Shown: positions 35,532 through 47,054 of the stretch, piece by piece
How the letters are laid out: every line of letters begins with the position of its first letter
Position numbering within the stretch: position 1 is the first letter of the stretch
NCBI GenBank assembly: GCA_949316495.1
Contig: OX439002.1
Coordinates: 10,410,001-10,474,000, forward strand
Direction of reading: 5' to 3'
DNA: 64,000 nt
From: Amphiduros pacificus
Taxonomy: Eukaryota > Annelida > Polychaeta > Phyllodocida > Hesionidae
Notes under the pieces: model-generated
Database searches by the model: none
What the model saw: only the letters and a program-made list of their open reading frames with translations
What the model was told of the DNA's origin: nothing
Made by a program: the position numbers and the translations under genes

Positions 35532-37291
35532 ACACAGTCCACACCACTTGTAATTGGTCCTGGAGATGCAGCATTGAAAAGTTTCTTGGGGGTGCAAAAT
35601 AATGAGACACCAAAAGGAGACAAGATTTGACAGAAGGACCCCATCATTAATTACCCAATCACAACAAAGGAAAATGTTGTCTGCATACCTCCACTTACAA
35701 ATATATCAAGCCTGGGGGTTCTCCCCAAGCATATGCCTTTTGAAACTTTGATGAAAAGGTTCCATCAGGGGCGAATCGCAGAATAAAAGTGGAGTAGTCG
35801 GTGATTATTCAGCCATATTTTTTATGAAAGATTTGTGAGGATGATTATGTTCTTATGAAATGCTCTACTCTATAAAATAGCAATAATCATTTTGGAATAT
35901 GGATGGCCTATCAAAAATGATGATGAAATGAACAAAACAAACAAAAAGTATGAAGATTCTGAAAAGAATACATTATCATATCCTCATTTAAATGGTAAGT
36001 TTATGGTGATACAGGACAAAGGTAGAAATATCATGTAATTCTCTTTTGAGATCACCCTTTCTCTGTTTAAGAAACATTCTTATACACATTTCATGACACC
36101 TTTCTTGGTTTTTTATCATCAAAATATCAGGTTTAGAATTCCTGAGGATGAAAAACGGGATGTAATGCTAGGATATGAATGCATAGTTATGCCATTGGGA
36201 TGTATATTGATATGCAGGTGTGGAGAGCAAATATACGCCCTTGACTATTAGGACTAGATTAAAAACGAGGCCTGGATCATAGAAGCTAAATGGTGAACAA
36301 AAACTTGTCAATATGACCATTTTGAATTTGTTGACAGACTTGAAGGGGTGGGTAAAACATTGCTAAGCATACTCAGGTATGTTGTTTGGACACCAGGGAG
36401 AACTATTTTAGGGAGTATCTTCACTGTCTGACAATTTTGTCTCTTGTTCCTCAGTGTAAAGAAAAAAACACTAAATTTTCAAGGGTATGTGTTTGATGTG
36501 TAAGGTTATATCTCTTCTGTTCAAAAAATTTGAGTGGCAAATTATTTTTGGAGGCTTTACGAAGAAAAGCAGAGGAACCAATGCATCTGGATCAGCAGGC
36601 CGTTACGGCATAGCAGATGCTGGTCACGTCTGTGTTGGCAGTGCAGGGTTTAAATTTTAGGTTAGGGTTTCATCTAACGAGACTTTGAAGTCGCAGGATA
36701 TATGTGACTTAAGAGTTATGTTGTTCAAAAGATTGGTTGCAATATTTTTCTATGCAAATGATGAAATACTATTTGCTTGACTTAACTTCTAAAAAAAAGT
36801 GCTTGACCTCGGGTTAGGAGAGATACTGGTATGCTGTCCGTTTGGCAAATTGAAATATATCTGTCACATTTGACATGATAGAAAACGGTGGTCCAGGGAA
36901 AACATGGATATGGAATGTTTGATGCATTGTAACAGTTGGGCTGAGTTATGATCACTGTGTGGTCCTAAATGACACTTTATAATTGCACACTAGTCATGGA
37001 CAGAATATGTAATATATATGTGACAACATTCAGAGCAAAAATGAACATAAATCAGACTTGTCATGCTTAGCTAGCAGCTGAGATGATATATATTTGAAAA
37101 TTGTAGGCGGAGCCTGCCAAAAAGTTGCTATTTTGTTCTTATTTATCGGATTTTGAAAAGGATGTAACGAAGCATCCTTGTAGCATGAAGGGAAAATGAT
37201 GGTGATTTTAGCCATGATATATGCAGCATATATTTTATTCTCTGAAATTTGTCCACGGAGTGAACCAACCCAAAAGGAATGAAAATAAATG

Positions 37292-37310
37292 ACACACACA
37301 CACACACACA
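37292..37310. repeat. (AC)n microsatellite
   Basis: About nine and a half uninterrupted AC dinucleotides. Confidence 0.95.
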
Positions 37311-38849
37311 TACTTATTATGATGGCATTAAGGCCGCTTGTGGAAATGTAAGTTAAGTTGGATGTATCAAATCAGTTATCATGATTAGATATCATTAGTA
37401 AAGCTAATTAGGGCTTGAAAAAAATAGCACACAGCGATGAATGAATGCGAGTTAAATGAGGTAAATTTGTTTCTTTGGTGACTGATATGTTATGTGCATG
37501 AGAAATGAATATTAATGAAAAAGTCATGCACTTTTTTCATGAGTGGAACTTTGGATGGTCATATTTGGGTGAAATCACTCCTGACATGCAACGACTCTGT
37601 CATACCTTGTATGTCTTGTGCATTGTATAAGGCCACTTGTAAAAATCCACAACTCGTTTTTTTTAATTATCTTGATGTCTGTCGTTTTGAGTAAATTAAG
37701 ATATTGTGCATAGAGGTAAAACGTATCATCAGAGTAGGAAGTTCTAAGAAAAAATATTTCTGTTATTCAATAGCATAATAATAATATAATAAATCAGAGC
37801 TGAAATTGAAAGAGACTGGGTAGTTTTAGCCACATAAGATCAAAGGGCATGAGAAGTTTGCTTGCACTTGGGCAAAAGCCCAAAAAATACAGAAGAAACA
37901 GCAGCGCAAGGACCTCGACCGCCCTTTGCTTGATTGCCTTCCGACATGAAATCAACAACTAAGAAATAAACTAATTTGTTATTTGTTTGGGATGATGGTC
38001 ACAACATGAACTACATATAGGTGTAAGCTGTTGTGTATTTTCAGGGGTTATGGTTTTCGTGTTGTGGGGGTGGGGGTGGGGTAACTTCATGGCATTGGCA
38101 CAAGGTTTCCACTTTCACATGTTTTAAAATCAGTGGGTTAAGTAAGACATTCTCATAGGAACAGATATGTGTTAAAATCTAAAGTGCCCTTATTACCGTA
38201 TATCCATCAATATTGATAAGTCACATTTTTTAAAACATATGCAATCAATTTTATTACCAATTTTTGGCATTTAAACTTTCTCATTTATAGTAAACTTTAC
38301 AAATATGCACAGTTTTATAAATGTTGTTTTTGAAGAGTGTATTTGTTTAGTCTGCTTTTATAAACGCTGTTAAACAGAGGTAGTCAATTTTCTGCTGCCC
38401 CTCTTTAGCAGAATAGCATAAAATATAGAGTTTATGATATTGTATATTTTGCTCATAAAGCACATCACCCTTTCAATATGCAAGAGACTACAGCAATGAC
38501 CTGAGAATTGACCTTGTAATGACCTTGAGCTGATCTTGGCTGAGGCAGCGGAACATCATTTTATTAAGAGCTTGCTAGTTGTGCTCATTATTTCAATATG
38601 ATAAAGCCAATGTGTGCGAGGTGTCGGGAGGTCCTGGGCTAAATGCTAGTTAGCATGCTGAGGTCTAGGGGGAGCAGCAGGGCAGAATTAGGTCATCTTG
38701 CCTCAGGCATTGTGCAAGTTGAACAAAAAGGTCACTGCCATGACTGTATTGTATAGAGTAGATTTATGCAACACTTTCCATGACATGTACATTTTTGTGC
38801 AATAGATATTTTCAAATAGATAGTAAGAAAGATATTAATGCATTGGGAA

Positions 38850-38962
38850 TTTTTTGGTATAGTATATGTCACTCAATATTGTAAACCTTTTAAAAATATG
38901 TTTGTCAAGTTTTTGGTATAGTATAAATCACTCAATATTGTGAACCTTTTAAAATATATGTG
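38850..38962. repeat. Two-copy tandem duplication, about 59 bp
   Basis: TTTTGGTATAGTATA, CACTCAATATTGT and CCTTTTAAAA recur in the same order 59 bp apart, with several differences between the copies. Confidence 0.85.
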
Positions 38963-40690
38963 TCAAAGAGAGAAAAGATAATTTATTGTCACTAGGAAAC
39001 TTGCAACGAATAGATTGTTAACTCACCAGATTTAAAAAAAACAAGTTATAATTGAAGACAAGACACCCAATGAGATACAGGCTCAATTACAACCGCCAGC
39101 CATTGTAAAATCCAGCTAAATGGCTTAGGCGTTTATTTGATATGATGATCAAGATTAAGATATTGAGAGTAGGGTTATTTTATCAAGCTTCTCCATATAT
39201 GATACTCATATTAGGGCTTCTACCAAGTAGGCAGAATAGAAAATTAACCAATAAAAGTGTCACATATGTTCTTAAGGAGGTACGTGAGCAGCATCCTGAG
39301 TGTTTTAGTCAGCCAGGTGGAGCCACCTATAAAAAAGGTCTGCTTCTTGCTGAATCATCCAAGTTATTACTGTCCCCATGAGATTTATCTTGCCAAAATT
39401 CTCTACTCTTTATTACTGCTTTGATTTCTACTGAAATGCTCTATTCTGTACATTGGAATCTCCAGTTTTATTCCTTTTAATGATGAAGAATGGCCTGTTT
39501 CAGTGAGAAACTGGACAGCGAACAAACAGGAAAGGATGGGTTTTTTTTAATGTCCGACATGAAATGATTTGTTCAAATAAGATAAAACTTTTGCTGCCAA
39601 TTTATTAATTTTATAACAAAAGATAATTGAATTGAAATTGTATTTGGCCACTGGTGTTTTTTAATGGACAGTTATATTGAAACTCTGTTGTGGTGAGATT
39701 TGGCGTTGTTTTTATCCAGGATCAGACAGGTTACAAATCCTGATGTTCATCTCCTGCCTTTGGAGATTGTAACTAGATATGGCACGCTGGATCATTGCAA
39801 GGTCTTTGACATAGTTTGGCCCCGTAGAAAATAAGACGTTCTTCGCTTGCAGGTAAACATAGTATTTTACCCGGGGCTATAGAGGATCATGTCTATGACG
39901 AGATTTATGTGTCACTGGATCATGAAGTAAGTGAAATATGCACTCTTCATAAAAGGAGGCTGGAATGTCCTTCCCATTGCTGTCATTGGCCACAATTGCC
40001 TGGGTAAACTTTATAGTTGTATTGGTCATGTCAGCGTGGGCATTTTGAAAGAGACGAACACCCATTTAAGATCGTAGATTAGAAACAAACCAACGTCCGT
40101 ACATTATAGTCCATTTCTGAATACTCAAAAAGGATTTTTATTGGGAGATGAATATGTCGAGATTTGCTTGAAAAATTTACAAGGTCTCACTATAGAAAAA
40201 GCGGGTGGCTCCAAAGTAGTTACAATGAAAAGGAATGACGAGGAATTGAGATACAATTATATTTGTATAAGAGGAAAGATGTAAAGGCAATTTGGGATAG
40301 TCGTGATAGATTGGGATGTGTCCATATTTTGTCAGTTTCAGCAGTGCATGAAGCAGCCCATTTTCTCCCATTAAGCTACAGACATTGGCATTATTGAAAT
40401 GCATCATCTTTAATTTTTTGGAGGTGACAAAAACTGAAAACAAGAATTCCTGGTAGTTGAAGGCTTATCAACCACTTGAGCATCTATGTTCTCACAGCCT
40501 TCACAAGTGATATCTCTGTCTTTTTTAATATTTTTTTTACCTTTAAAAAAATATCAACCACAAATGATTATGTGAAACATACTTAAGTTTAGATGTATCT
40601 GTCTGTCTGCCAAAATGAAAATCAGTGGTGGCTGTGTGAGACTGTAGAATAAGTCAGAGTAATAACTGGCAACATCCACAACAATCTGGG

Positions 40691-41638
40691 TGACCAGCAG
40701 GGAGGTAGAGCTGACCGGCAGGCAGGTAGAGCTGACCAGCAGGGAGGTAGAGAGCTAGCCAGCAGGGAGGTAGAGCTGACTGGCAGGCAGGTAGAGAGCA
40801 GCAGGGAGGGAGGTAGAGAGCTGACCAGCAGGGAGGTAGAGCTGACCAGCAGGGAGGTAGAGAGTTGACCAGCAGGGAGATAGAGAGCTGACCAGCAGGG
40901 AGATAGAGAGCTGACCAGCAGGCAGGTAGAGAGCTGACCAGCAGGCAGGTAGAGAGCTGACCAGCAGGCAGGTAGAGAGCTGACCAGCAGGGAGGTAGAG
41001 AGCTGACCAGCAGGGAGGGACGTAGAGAGCTGGCCAGCAGGCAGGTAGAGAGCTGACCAGCAGGCAGGTAGAGCTGACCAGCAGGGAGGTAGAGAGTTGA
41101 CCAGCTGGGAGATAGAGAGCTGACCAGCAGGGAGATAGAGAGCTGACCAGCAGGCAGGTAGAGAGCTGACCAGCAGGAGGTAGAGAGCTGACCAGCAGGC
41201 AGGTAGAGAGCTGACCAGCAGGAGGTAGAGAGCTGACCAGCAGGCAGGTAGAGAGCTGACCAGCAGGCAGGTAGAGCTGACCAGCAGGGAGGTAGAGAGC
41301 TGACCAGGAGGCAGGTAGAGAGCTGACCAGCAGGGAGGTAGAGAGCTGACCAGCAGGCAGGTAGAGAGCTGACCAGCAGGGAGGTAGAGAGCTGACCAGC
41401 AGGCAGGTAGAGAGCTGACCAGCAGGAGGTAGAGAGCTGACCAGCAGGCAGGTAGAGCTGACCAGCAGGCAGGTAGAGAGCTGACCAGCAGGGAGGTAGA
41501 GAGCTAGCCAGCAGGGAGGTAGAGCTGACCGGCAGGCAGGTAGAGAGCTGACCAGCAGGGAGGTAGAGAGCTAGCCAGCAGGGAGGTAGAGCTGACCAGC
41601 AGGCAGGTAGAGAGCTGACCAGCAGGGAGGTAGAGAGT
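40691..41638. repeat. Minisatellite, about 23-bp unit, roughly 42 copies
   Basis: The main unit is GAGCTGACCAGCAGG followed by CAG or GAG and GTAGA, 19-24 bp long. Lengths vary through GAGCTGACC versus GAGAGCTGACC and through GGAGG versus GGGAGG. Each unit holds the short palindrome GCTGACCAGC. CCAGCAGGGAGG also partly resembles a CTCF core, with several mismatches. Frames across it are repeat peptides. Confidence 0.95.
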
Positions 41639-43126
41639 GGTGTTGGAACAAGAAATTACCTCATTAACATAACATATTGGGATTTGTTTGAGAACTTCTG
41701 TGAAAATTGACAAATATAGTATGATATGTGTGTCATGCTGATCAGTCTAAGAGTGATAAAGTCAGGAGAAACTGAACCAAAATTTAATTTTATGAAAGAG
41801 ATATATTCTTTCATATAGTATTATTGATTATATATTGAATGACATTTGTCTTTTAGATGTATTTTTTGAATGATATAAACAATTCATGGAAGTAGTGAGA
41901 TATTAAAAGTGAACATGAAAGTCCAAGTTAAAATTTGGTGTTTTTAGAAACAAACTAAAAAACAAAAACAAGTTAACAAGCAAACAAACCTTTTTTTATG
42001 ATAAATCACAAGGAAAACTTTAAGATTTGTGATGTTAGGACAGAGAGTAGGAGTTGTTTTGGTGTCAGCATATCTGTATACTTAGAGGTGTCAAAGTTTA
42101 CAGTTGTCAAGGCAGATTGTCATGGTAAAAAGTAGGAGTCGATAGAGGAGGAAGATAAGGCAGCATATTATAATAGGACTATAAGCAGGGCTTGATAGCT
42201 TCTCATATTCCCTGATAACACTCAGGTAAAAACAATTCACCAAGACGACAGATGCTGGCCTCCAAATTAGATGCCTTTTTCCAATTAAATGCATTATCAA
42301 GAAAATATATGTTTCTGGATATTATGAATGCTTTTTTTTTACTTTAAAAAAGTACATGACTTATGGGAGGGTGTGGAACGTTTTACATTTTCACAAGCTC
42401 TGTTAACTTTGAAAATTATAACTGTACACTAACCACAAATGATATATAATTTGGACATTTTATGATGGTTTGCAAAATAGAGTAGCTTGACATAATATGA
42501 TATTCGAAAAAATGAAAAAAATAAGATAAAATAATAATATGATATTCGGTTTCCTTTGTCAGGTCCAGTGTAAAAATAGCCATTTATCTTTTTTTGAACT
42601 GTAATAGCCCAGTAGTGGGATAACCCTGGGTGCAGCTGCAGACATTTTAGATGAAATTTAATCAGCAAGGGAAACTTAATGGACAGCGTTTAAGCGAGTG
42701 AGGTTCCAGATCGAACTCTTTGATAACAATTGAAACAAGTGATACATTTTTATGACGTCAAAGTGGCTGCAAGCTTCATTAGCGTCAATGCTCACAAGAA
42801 ATTTATTTTTAAAATAACTTGTTTAGTTAAAATTCAACAAATTACATTAATTAACCTGAATTGTGGTGTTTTCATTGGTAGTAGTGGGGTCGGGTTTTGA
42901 TACAAAATTTATCATGATCTGTGCCGCAGTGTCGCGAAGTGTCTTGGGCCCATGACAGGCACCGCAGAAGCTTCTTGCAAACATGCTAGTAGATAAATGT
43001 TGTCTCTCCACAGACGCATGTTCACCAGTGGGAAGCAAGCTGCCACAGGCTCCTCTTGTGCAATAGTTCACAACTTGTTTTCTGACAATAATTGAATTAA
43101 ATTCACATCTACTTCCACAAGGTTTT
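41639..43126. other. Unique AT-rich non-coding sequence
   Basis: No gene is supported. The minus-strand 107-codon frame 42847-43170 has raised CpG content but no domain I recognise. A weak CAG|GTAAAA fused site is present near 42225. Confidence 0.5.
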
Positions 43127-43141
43127 CCCCCAGGGGGCGCT
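43127..43141 (+). promoter_or_regulatory. CTCF-like motif, strong match
   Basis: CCCCCAGGGGGCGCT matches the CTCF core consensus CCASYAGRKGGCRSY at 14 of 15 positions; the only deviation is C for A at position 3. It lies 1.2 kb upstream of the second candidate ratchet site. Function as an insulator or loop anchor is inference. Confidence 0.4.
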
Positions 43142-44319
43142 GCCAGGAAGCCAAAGAAAAGACGCCACATTGTGATATGGGAAATCTTTCCTTGGGGGAC
43201 ATGCCCACACTTTATGCTGACTTAATATTAATCATAGAAGGGAAGATTAAAGGTTGGGCTCCAGGGCTAGAAGAAATAGGATGGCTAAACAAGAATCTAG
43301 TTACGGATACAGTCACAAGAGTATTTGACTAAGATTACCACAGCAGAATCTTGTGCTCAGCGTTCACTATATCCTTTCATATTATCTTCTCTTTATCTTT
43401 TCTGGTTGCTGCCAAAATCCACATTTTAACATTAGAATTTCTTTTTATTTGATTCATAGAAATAGTAAATGAAACAAGTACTTGAATAATTCACAGCAGC
43501 TAAAGTATATCTTCTAGAGTTTATAGCATTTGTGAATATTTCGCTTTGATCACTAAAATTGACACTCCAGCCTCTGCCATTATAAACACTGTTCACATTC
43601 AAACATCAAAGATGACCTCTTTTGCTCTCCTCCTCGTAACTTTTTTCACCCCAAATCCACTGGCAACAGTTCAGTTTTTCGGCGAGTGTCGATTCATTCA
43701 GTGGAACCAATGCAGATAGGAAATGTCATTCTCAAATCACTGGGGAATGGTGAAGGTGATAAGTCGAGACTTTCGGGGCATGCAGTTCCCAGGTCCACTT
43801 TTGCCACCAAAATCGAGTTAACATTTGAGAGGACACAGGGACTTAACTGCTTCACGTCTTCAGGGATGTGAATTAGGTACAGCGTAATTGCCTACTTTCT
43901 CTATTAGTAGTTATATAATTCTGAGCAAACAGTACACAAGATATCTTTTGAATTTGCCTCAGGCAATGAACATCAAGTCCCCAAGGTTTGTCAACCACTA
44001 TTTATTGACCTTGCAGAGTGCTCTTTTCCTATTACAATTTCACAGATAATATTTCTCCTTTTACTCAGTCATATATTTCATCTTTTCGGTCACCCGGTTC
44101 CCTTTCTTTCTTTATACATTTGTTGTGAATAGGTTATAAATCACCTGAAATCTTCTTTCAAGTATGGCTAGATATTGTATTACAAGCCCAGGTTTAGTCA
44201 TATTGAAACTCTTCAAAACGTTTATAAAATGTCCACACTTTGTTACCATGGAAATTGAAGATTGGTAAATTTTCCTAATCAGATTCAAATATAGTTAATG
44301 ATCATGTATTTTTTTAATG
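43142..44319. other. Unique AT-rich non-coding sequence
   Basis: No gene or repeat is visible. The end of the interval becomes T-rich and leads into the splice-like site that follows. Confidence 0.55.
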
Positions 44320-44355
44320 ATTTTATATTTATTGTTTATTTCTTTTCAGGTAAGA
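44320..44355 (+). promoter_or_regulatory. Candidate recursive-splice (ratchet) site
   Basis: A long T-rich pyrimidine tract ending TTTATTTCTTTTCAG (44335-44349) is fused to the donor GTAAGA (44350-44355). A TTAATGA branch-point-like word lies upstream at about 44314-44320. A second donor-like AAG|GTAAAA lies at 44402/44403, which would bound a 53-bp recursive-splice exon with stops in all frames. Form and strand match the site at 23097, about 21 kb upstream, and together they suggest stepwise removal of one giant plus-strand intron. Confidence 0.4.
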
Positions 44356-45603
44356 ATCTGGTGAATTTTTCAAAGCACTGACATGAGGTGAAGTCCAGTA
44401 AGGTAAAACTCTCAGTTTAAGTGTAAAAACAGATTTAAAAAAATGAAAGTGGTCATTGCTAGAGGATAACTGATATGTTTCTGAAATAAAGACATTTTTA
44501 ATCTCCTTGTCTCTGAAAAAAACTAAATTTGATCATATTTGCTCAATACATCTTACGTTGTGCAAGATTAACGAGGGGTCATTGTGAAGCATTGGGTCAA
44601 GGTCATTAATGCATCCTGGGTTAAACTAGATGGACTGAGGTATAGTGCTGTCTCTGTATAAAACATCTGCGTGGTCGACCTGTTCTTCATTGAGCGATTC
44701 CGTTTCTCATTTCATCGCTATTCAACCCCACAAGCAAGAGTTTCATGTCTGCACCAGTTACAGCAAATTTCAATTTATCATGACCAGCATTTTTTCAAAA
44801 AGACCAGTCATTAGATGGGTGGGCTGTATGGACGAGCATTGAGCAGCAGGAGACAGCATGAAGAAGAGAATGGGGCCAGACATGGCGGTGAACAGCTGCC
44901 TCAAAGATGCCACCCAAAGTGACAAAGCAAGCAACTAACAAGACATGTGACAGCACATGCCCTCTGCCTCCTTGCCAAAGGTCATGGCAACAGCTCCGGA
45001 TTCCAAGACTCCGAGAACCCCTTATCAGATATTTTATGCCCCATGAAGTTTGCAGTGAGTGAAACATAATGAAACATATAAAATATATAGAAACCAACAC
45101 AACTGCACAATTAATAGGCTCTAAGGGATGCAGGTTTTATTGTCCTCACATATAAGTAATTTTATTAAATCATTTGAATCCCTCTGGCAGTAATGCTGCA
45201 GTATATGTGATCTGAAGCATCCTTACAATAAGCACACTTCATGTCAACAAATATCTGGCTTTTAGTAGAACAGCTGCTTTGACAAAGTAAAATTAAATTT
45301 TCACCTCATATTTTGTGAATATTTCCCTATTTATCAGTTTTAAAACAAACAGGGAACATTTATCATCTATTGTCTCGGCTATTCTTGGAGAAATGAATTG
45401 CGAGTGTGATATTCTGCAATGCAATAAGCCTTATGCAGTGACAGGGCCATATTTATGAGCGACAAACGTGAGCTATATTACCATTGTCTTGAGGAATTTC
45501 AAAGGGAAAATGCTCCATGGCCTTTTGACCCAAACACATACATACTTATTAGGGGCATCAACTTTTCTTATTTACACATTTAATGAGAGTCATTATGAAG
45601 CAG
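44356..45603. other. Unique non-coding sequence
   Basis: No gene is supported. GGGTCAAGGTCA at 44594-44605 is a tandem nuclear-receptor half-site pair. The minus-strand frame 44795-45100 (101 codons) has no known domain. Confidence 0.5.
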
Positions 45604-45786
45604 CGTCGGTCTTTGCCAGCAGCAATATGATAGTCGACGGCGGTTAGAAATATCGGTGAGGATACATTTTTGAGCCCCTGAGTTGTCATTAACGTATTAG
45701 GTATGGTGCGAATAGAAGCTGCCCGCATGGAGGCTTCACAGGGCGCGGAGAGCGCCGGCGGTGTAGTATGGTGCCGAGGTACAACG
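45604..45786. other. CpG-dense patch
   Basis: I count 16 CpGs in 183 bp (about one per 11 bp) in otherwise CpG-poor sequence, including GGGCGCGGAGAGCGCCGGCG at 45741-45760. The minus strand is open for 99 codons (45558-45857) but shows no domain I recognise. It may be an unmethylated regulatory element, a promoter or an exon; the sequence does not decide. Confidence 0.4.
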
Positions 45787-46361
45787 GGGAGGCATCTTGT
45801 GACTGTGATGAACAAGTGCACTCCCTCTGTACATGTTGTACTTTCACTCGACATCAATGTTATATCAGCATCTCATTGAAATATAAGTCCTCTCTTGCTC
45901 TCCTTTATGCTTCAGTATACAGATATCAGGATTATATGAAGAATGATGATAAATAGGAACACTTTAATTCAGTTTCTTTGACATTTTATGTGTAGGATTT
46001 AATTATATTTGTTGGTTGTTATAGTTGACGATATGATGTGTCCAACATGTGTCTAGTGTGTCCCCGGCAAAAAAAAAAAGATGAACAGTGTGTCCCGTAA
46101 GCACATGAGGGAAAAGAAAACAATTGCCTTTTGTCTCTGATTTCCTGTGTTTTTGCGTGATTGGATTATAAAAAAGCTTGTTTGTACCAGGATCTTTTTA
46201 TAAAGGTGGTGGTATGATTGAGGTGGCTGGGTAGTGTTAGCAGGGGGTAGCGAGGAGCATCTGGATGGGATGTCATATTCATTAAGATGATACTGGCCTC
46301 TGTGCAGTAAGGTGTCAGCCACTGTGTCAGCAGGACAACACACAGGAATGCCATACTACCA
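45787..46361. other. Unique non-coding sequence
   Basis: No gene or repeat is seen apart from short A- and T-runs. Confidence 0.55.
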
Positions 46362-47054
46362 ACAGGCTGGGGTACCGTGTAATGGGTAGACAGGAAGCTA
46401 GGGTACCATGTAATGGCTAGACAGGAGGCTGGGTACCGTGTAATGGGTAGACAGGAGGCTGCGGTACTCTGTAATGGGTAGACAGGAGGCTGGGGCACTG
46501 TGTAGATAGGAGGCTGGGGTACCATGTAATGGGTAGACAGGAGGCTGGGTACCGTGTAATGGGTGGACAGGAGGCTGGGGTACCGTGTAATGGGTGGACA
46601 GGAGGCTGGGGTACCGTGTAATGGGTAGACAGGAGGCTGGGGTACCGTGTAATGGGTGGACAGGAGGCTGGGGTACCGTGTAATGTGTAGACAGGAGGCT
46701 GGGGTACCGTGTAATGGGTGGACAGGAGGCTGCGGTACCATGTAATGGGTAGACAGGAGGCTGGGGTACTGTGTAATGGGTAGACAGGAGGCTGGGGTAC
46801 TCTGTAGATAGGAGGCTGGGGTACTGTGTAATGGCTAAGCAGGAGGCTGGGGTACTGTGTAATGGGTAAACAGGAGGCTGGGGTACTGTGTAATGGGTAG
46901 ACAGGAGGCTGGGGTACCATATAATGTGTTGACAGCAGGCTTTGGTACCATGTAATGTGGAGACAGCAGGCTGTGGTAACATGTGATGTGTAGACAGCAG
47001 ACTTTGATGCCATGTAATGTGTAGACAGGAGGTTTGGTACTGTGTAATGGGTAG
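46362..47054. repeat. Minisatellite, 31-bp unit, about 22 copies
   Basis: Units contain TACCGTGTAATGGGTAGACA and GGAGGCTGGGG; phase points 46581 and 46612 give 31 bp. Two units are shortened by an internal deletion (near 46500 and 46805), and the right end (after 46920) is more diverged with GACAGCAGGCTTTGG forms. All three minus-strand frames are open for up to 235 codons because no unit creates a stop in any phase. They encode the same rotating peptide and I do not regard them as genes. Confidence 0.97.

Larger units (their letters stand above)
35532..40690. other. Unique AT-rich non-coding sequence
   Basis: No gene is supported. Small items are an (AC)n microsatellite at 37292-37310; a G-rich run GGGGGTGGGGGTGGGG at about 38066-38081; three TGACCT half-sites within 29 bp at 38497-38525, the last reading TGACCTTGA as in NR5A/ERR sites; and a 59-bp tandem duplication at about 38850-38962 (TTTTGGTATAGTATA plus CACTCAATATTGT). 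A weaker CAG|GTAAAC fused splice-like site lies at 39852/39853. Confidence 0.5.

Noticed and set aside
36655-36675. GGTTAGGGTTT telomere-like word
   Set aside because: Single occurrence, not a telomeric array.
39142-39381. 79-codon plus-strand frame with a GAG|GTACGT donor-like site inside
   Set aside because: The peptide is not recognised, there is no convincing acceptor, and the length fits chance in AT-rich DNA.
39840-39860. Third fused splice-like site, TTGCAG|GTAAAC
   Set aside because: The pyrimidine tract is short and interrupted and the donor is weaker than at 23098 and 44350, so it is mentioned but not called.
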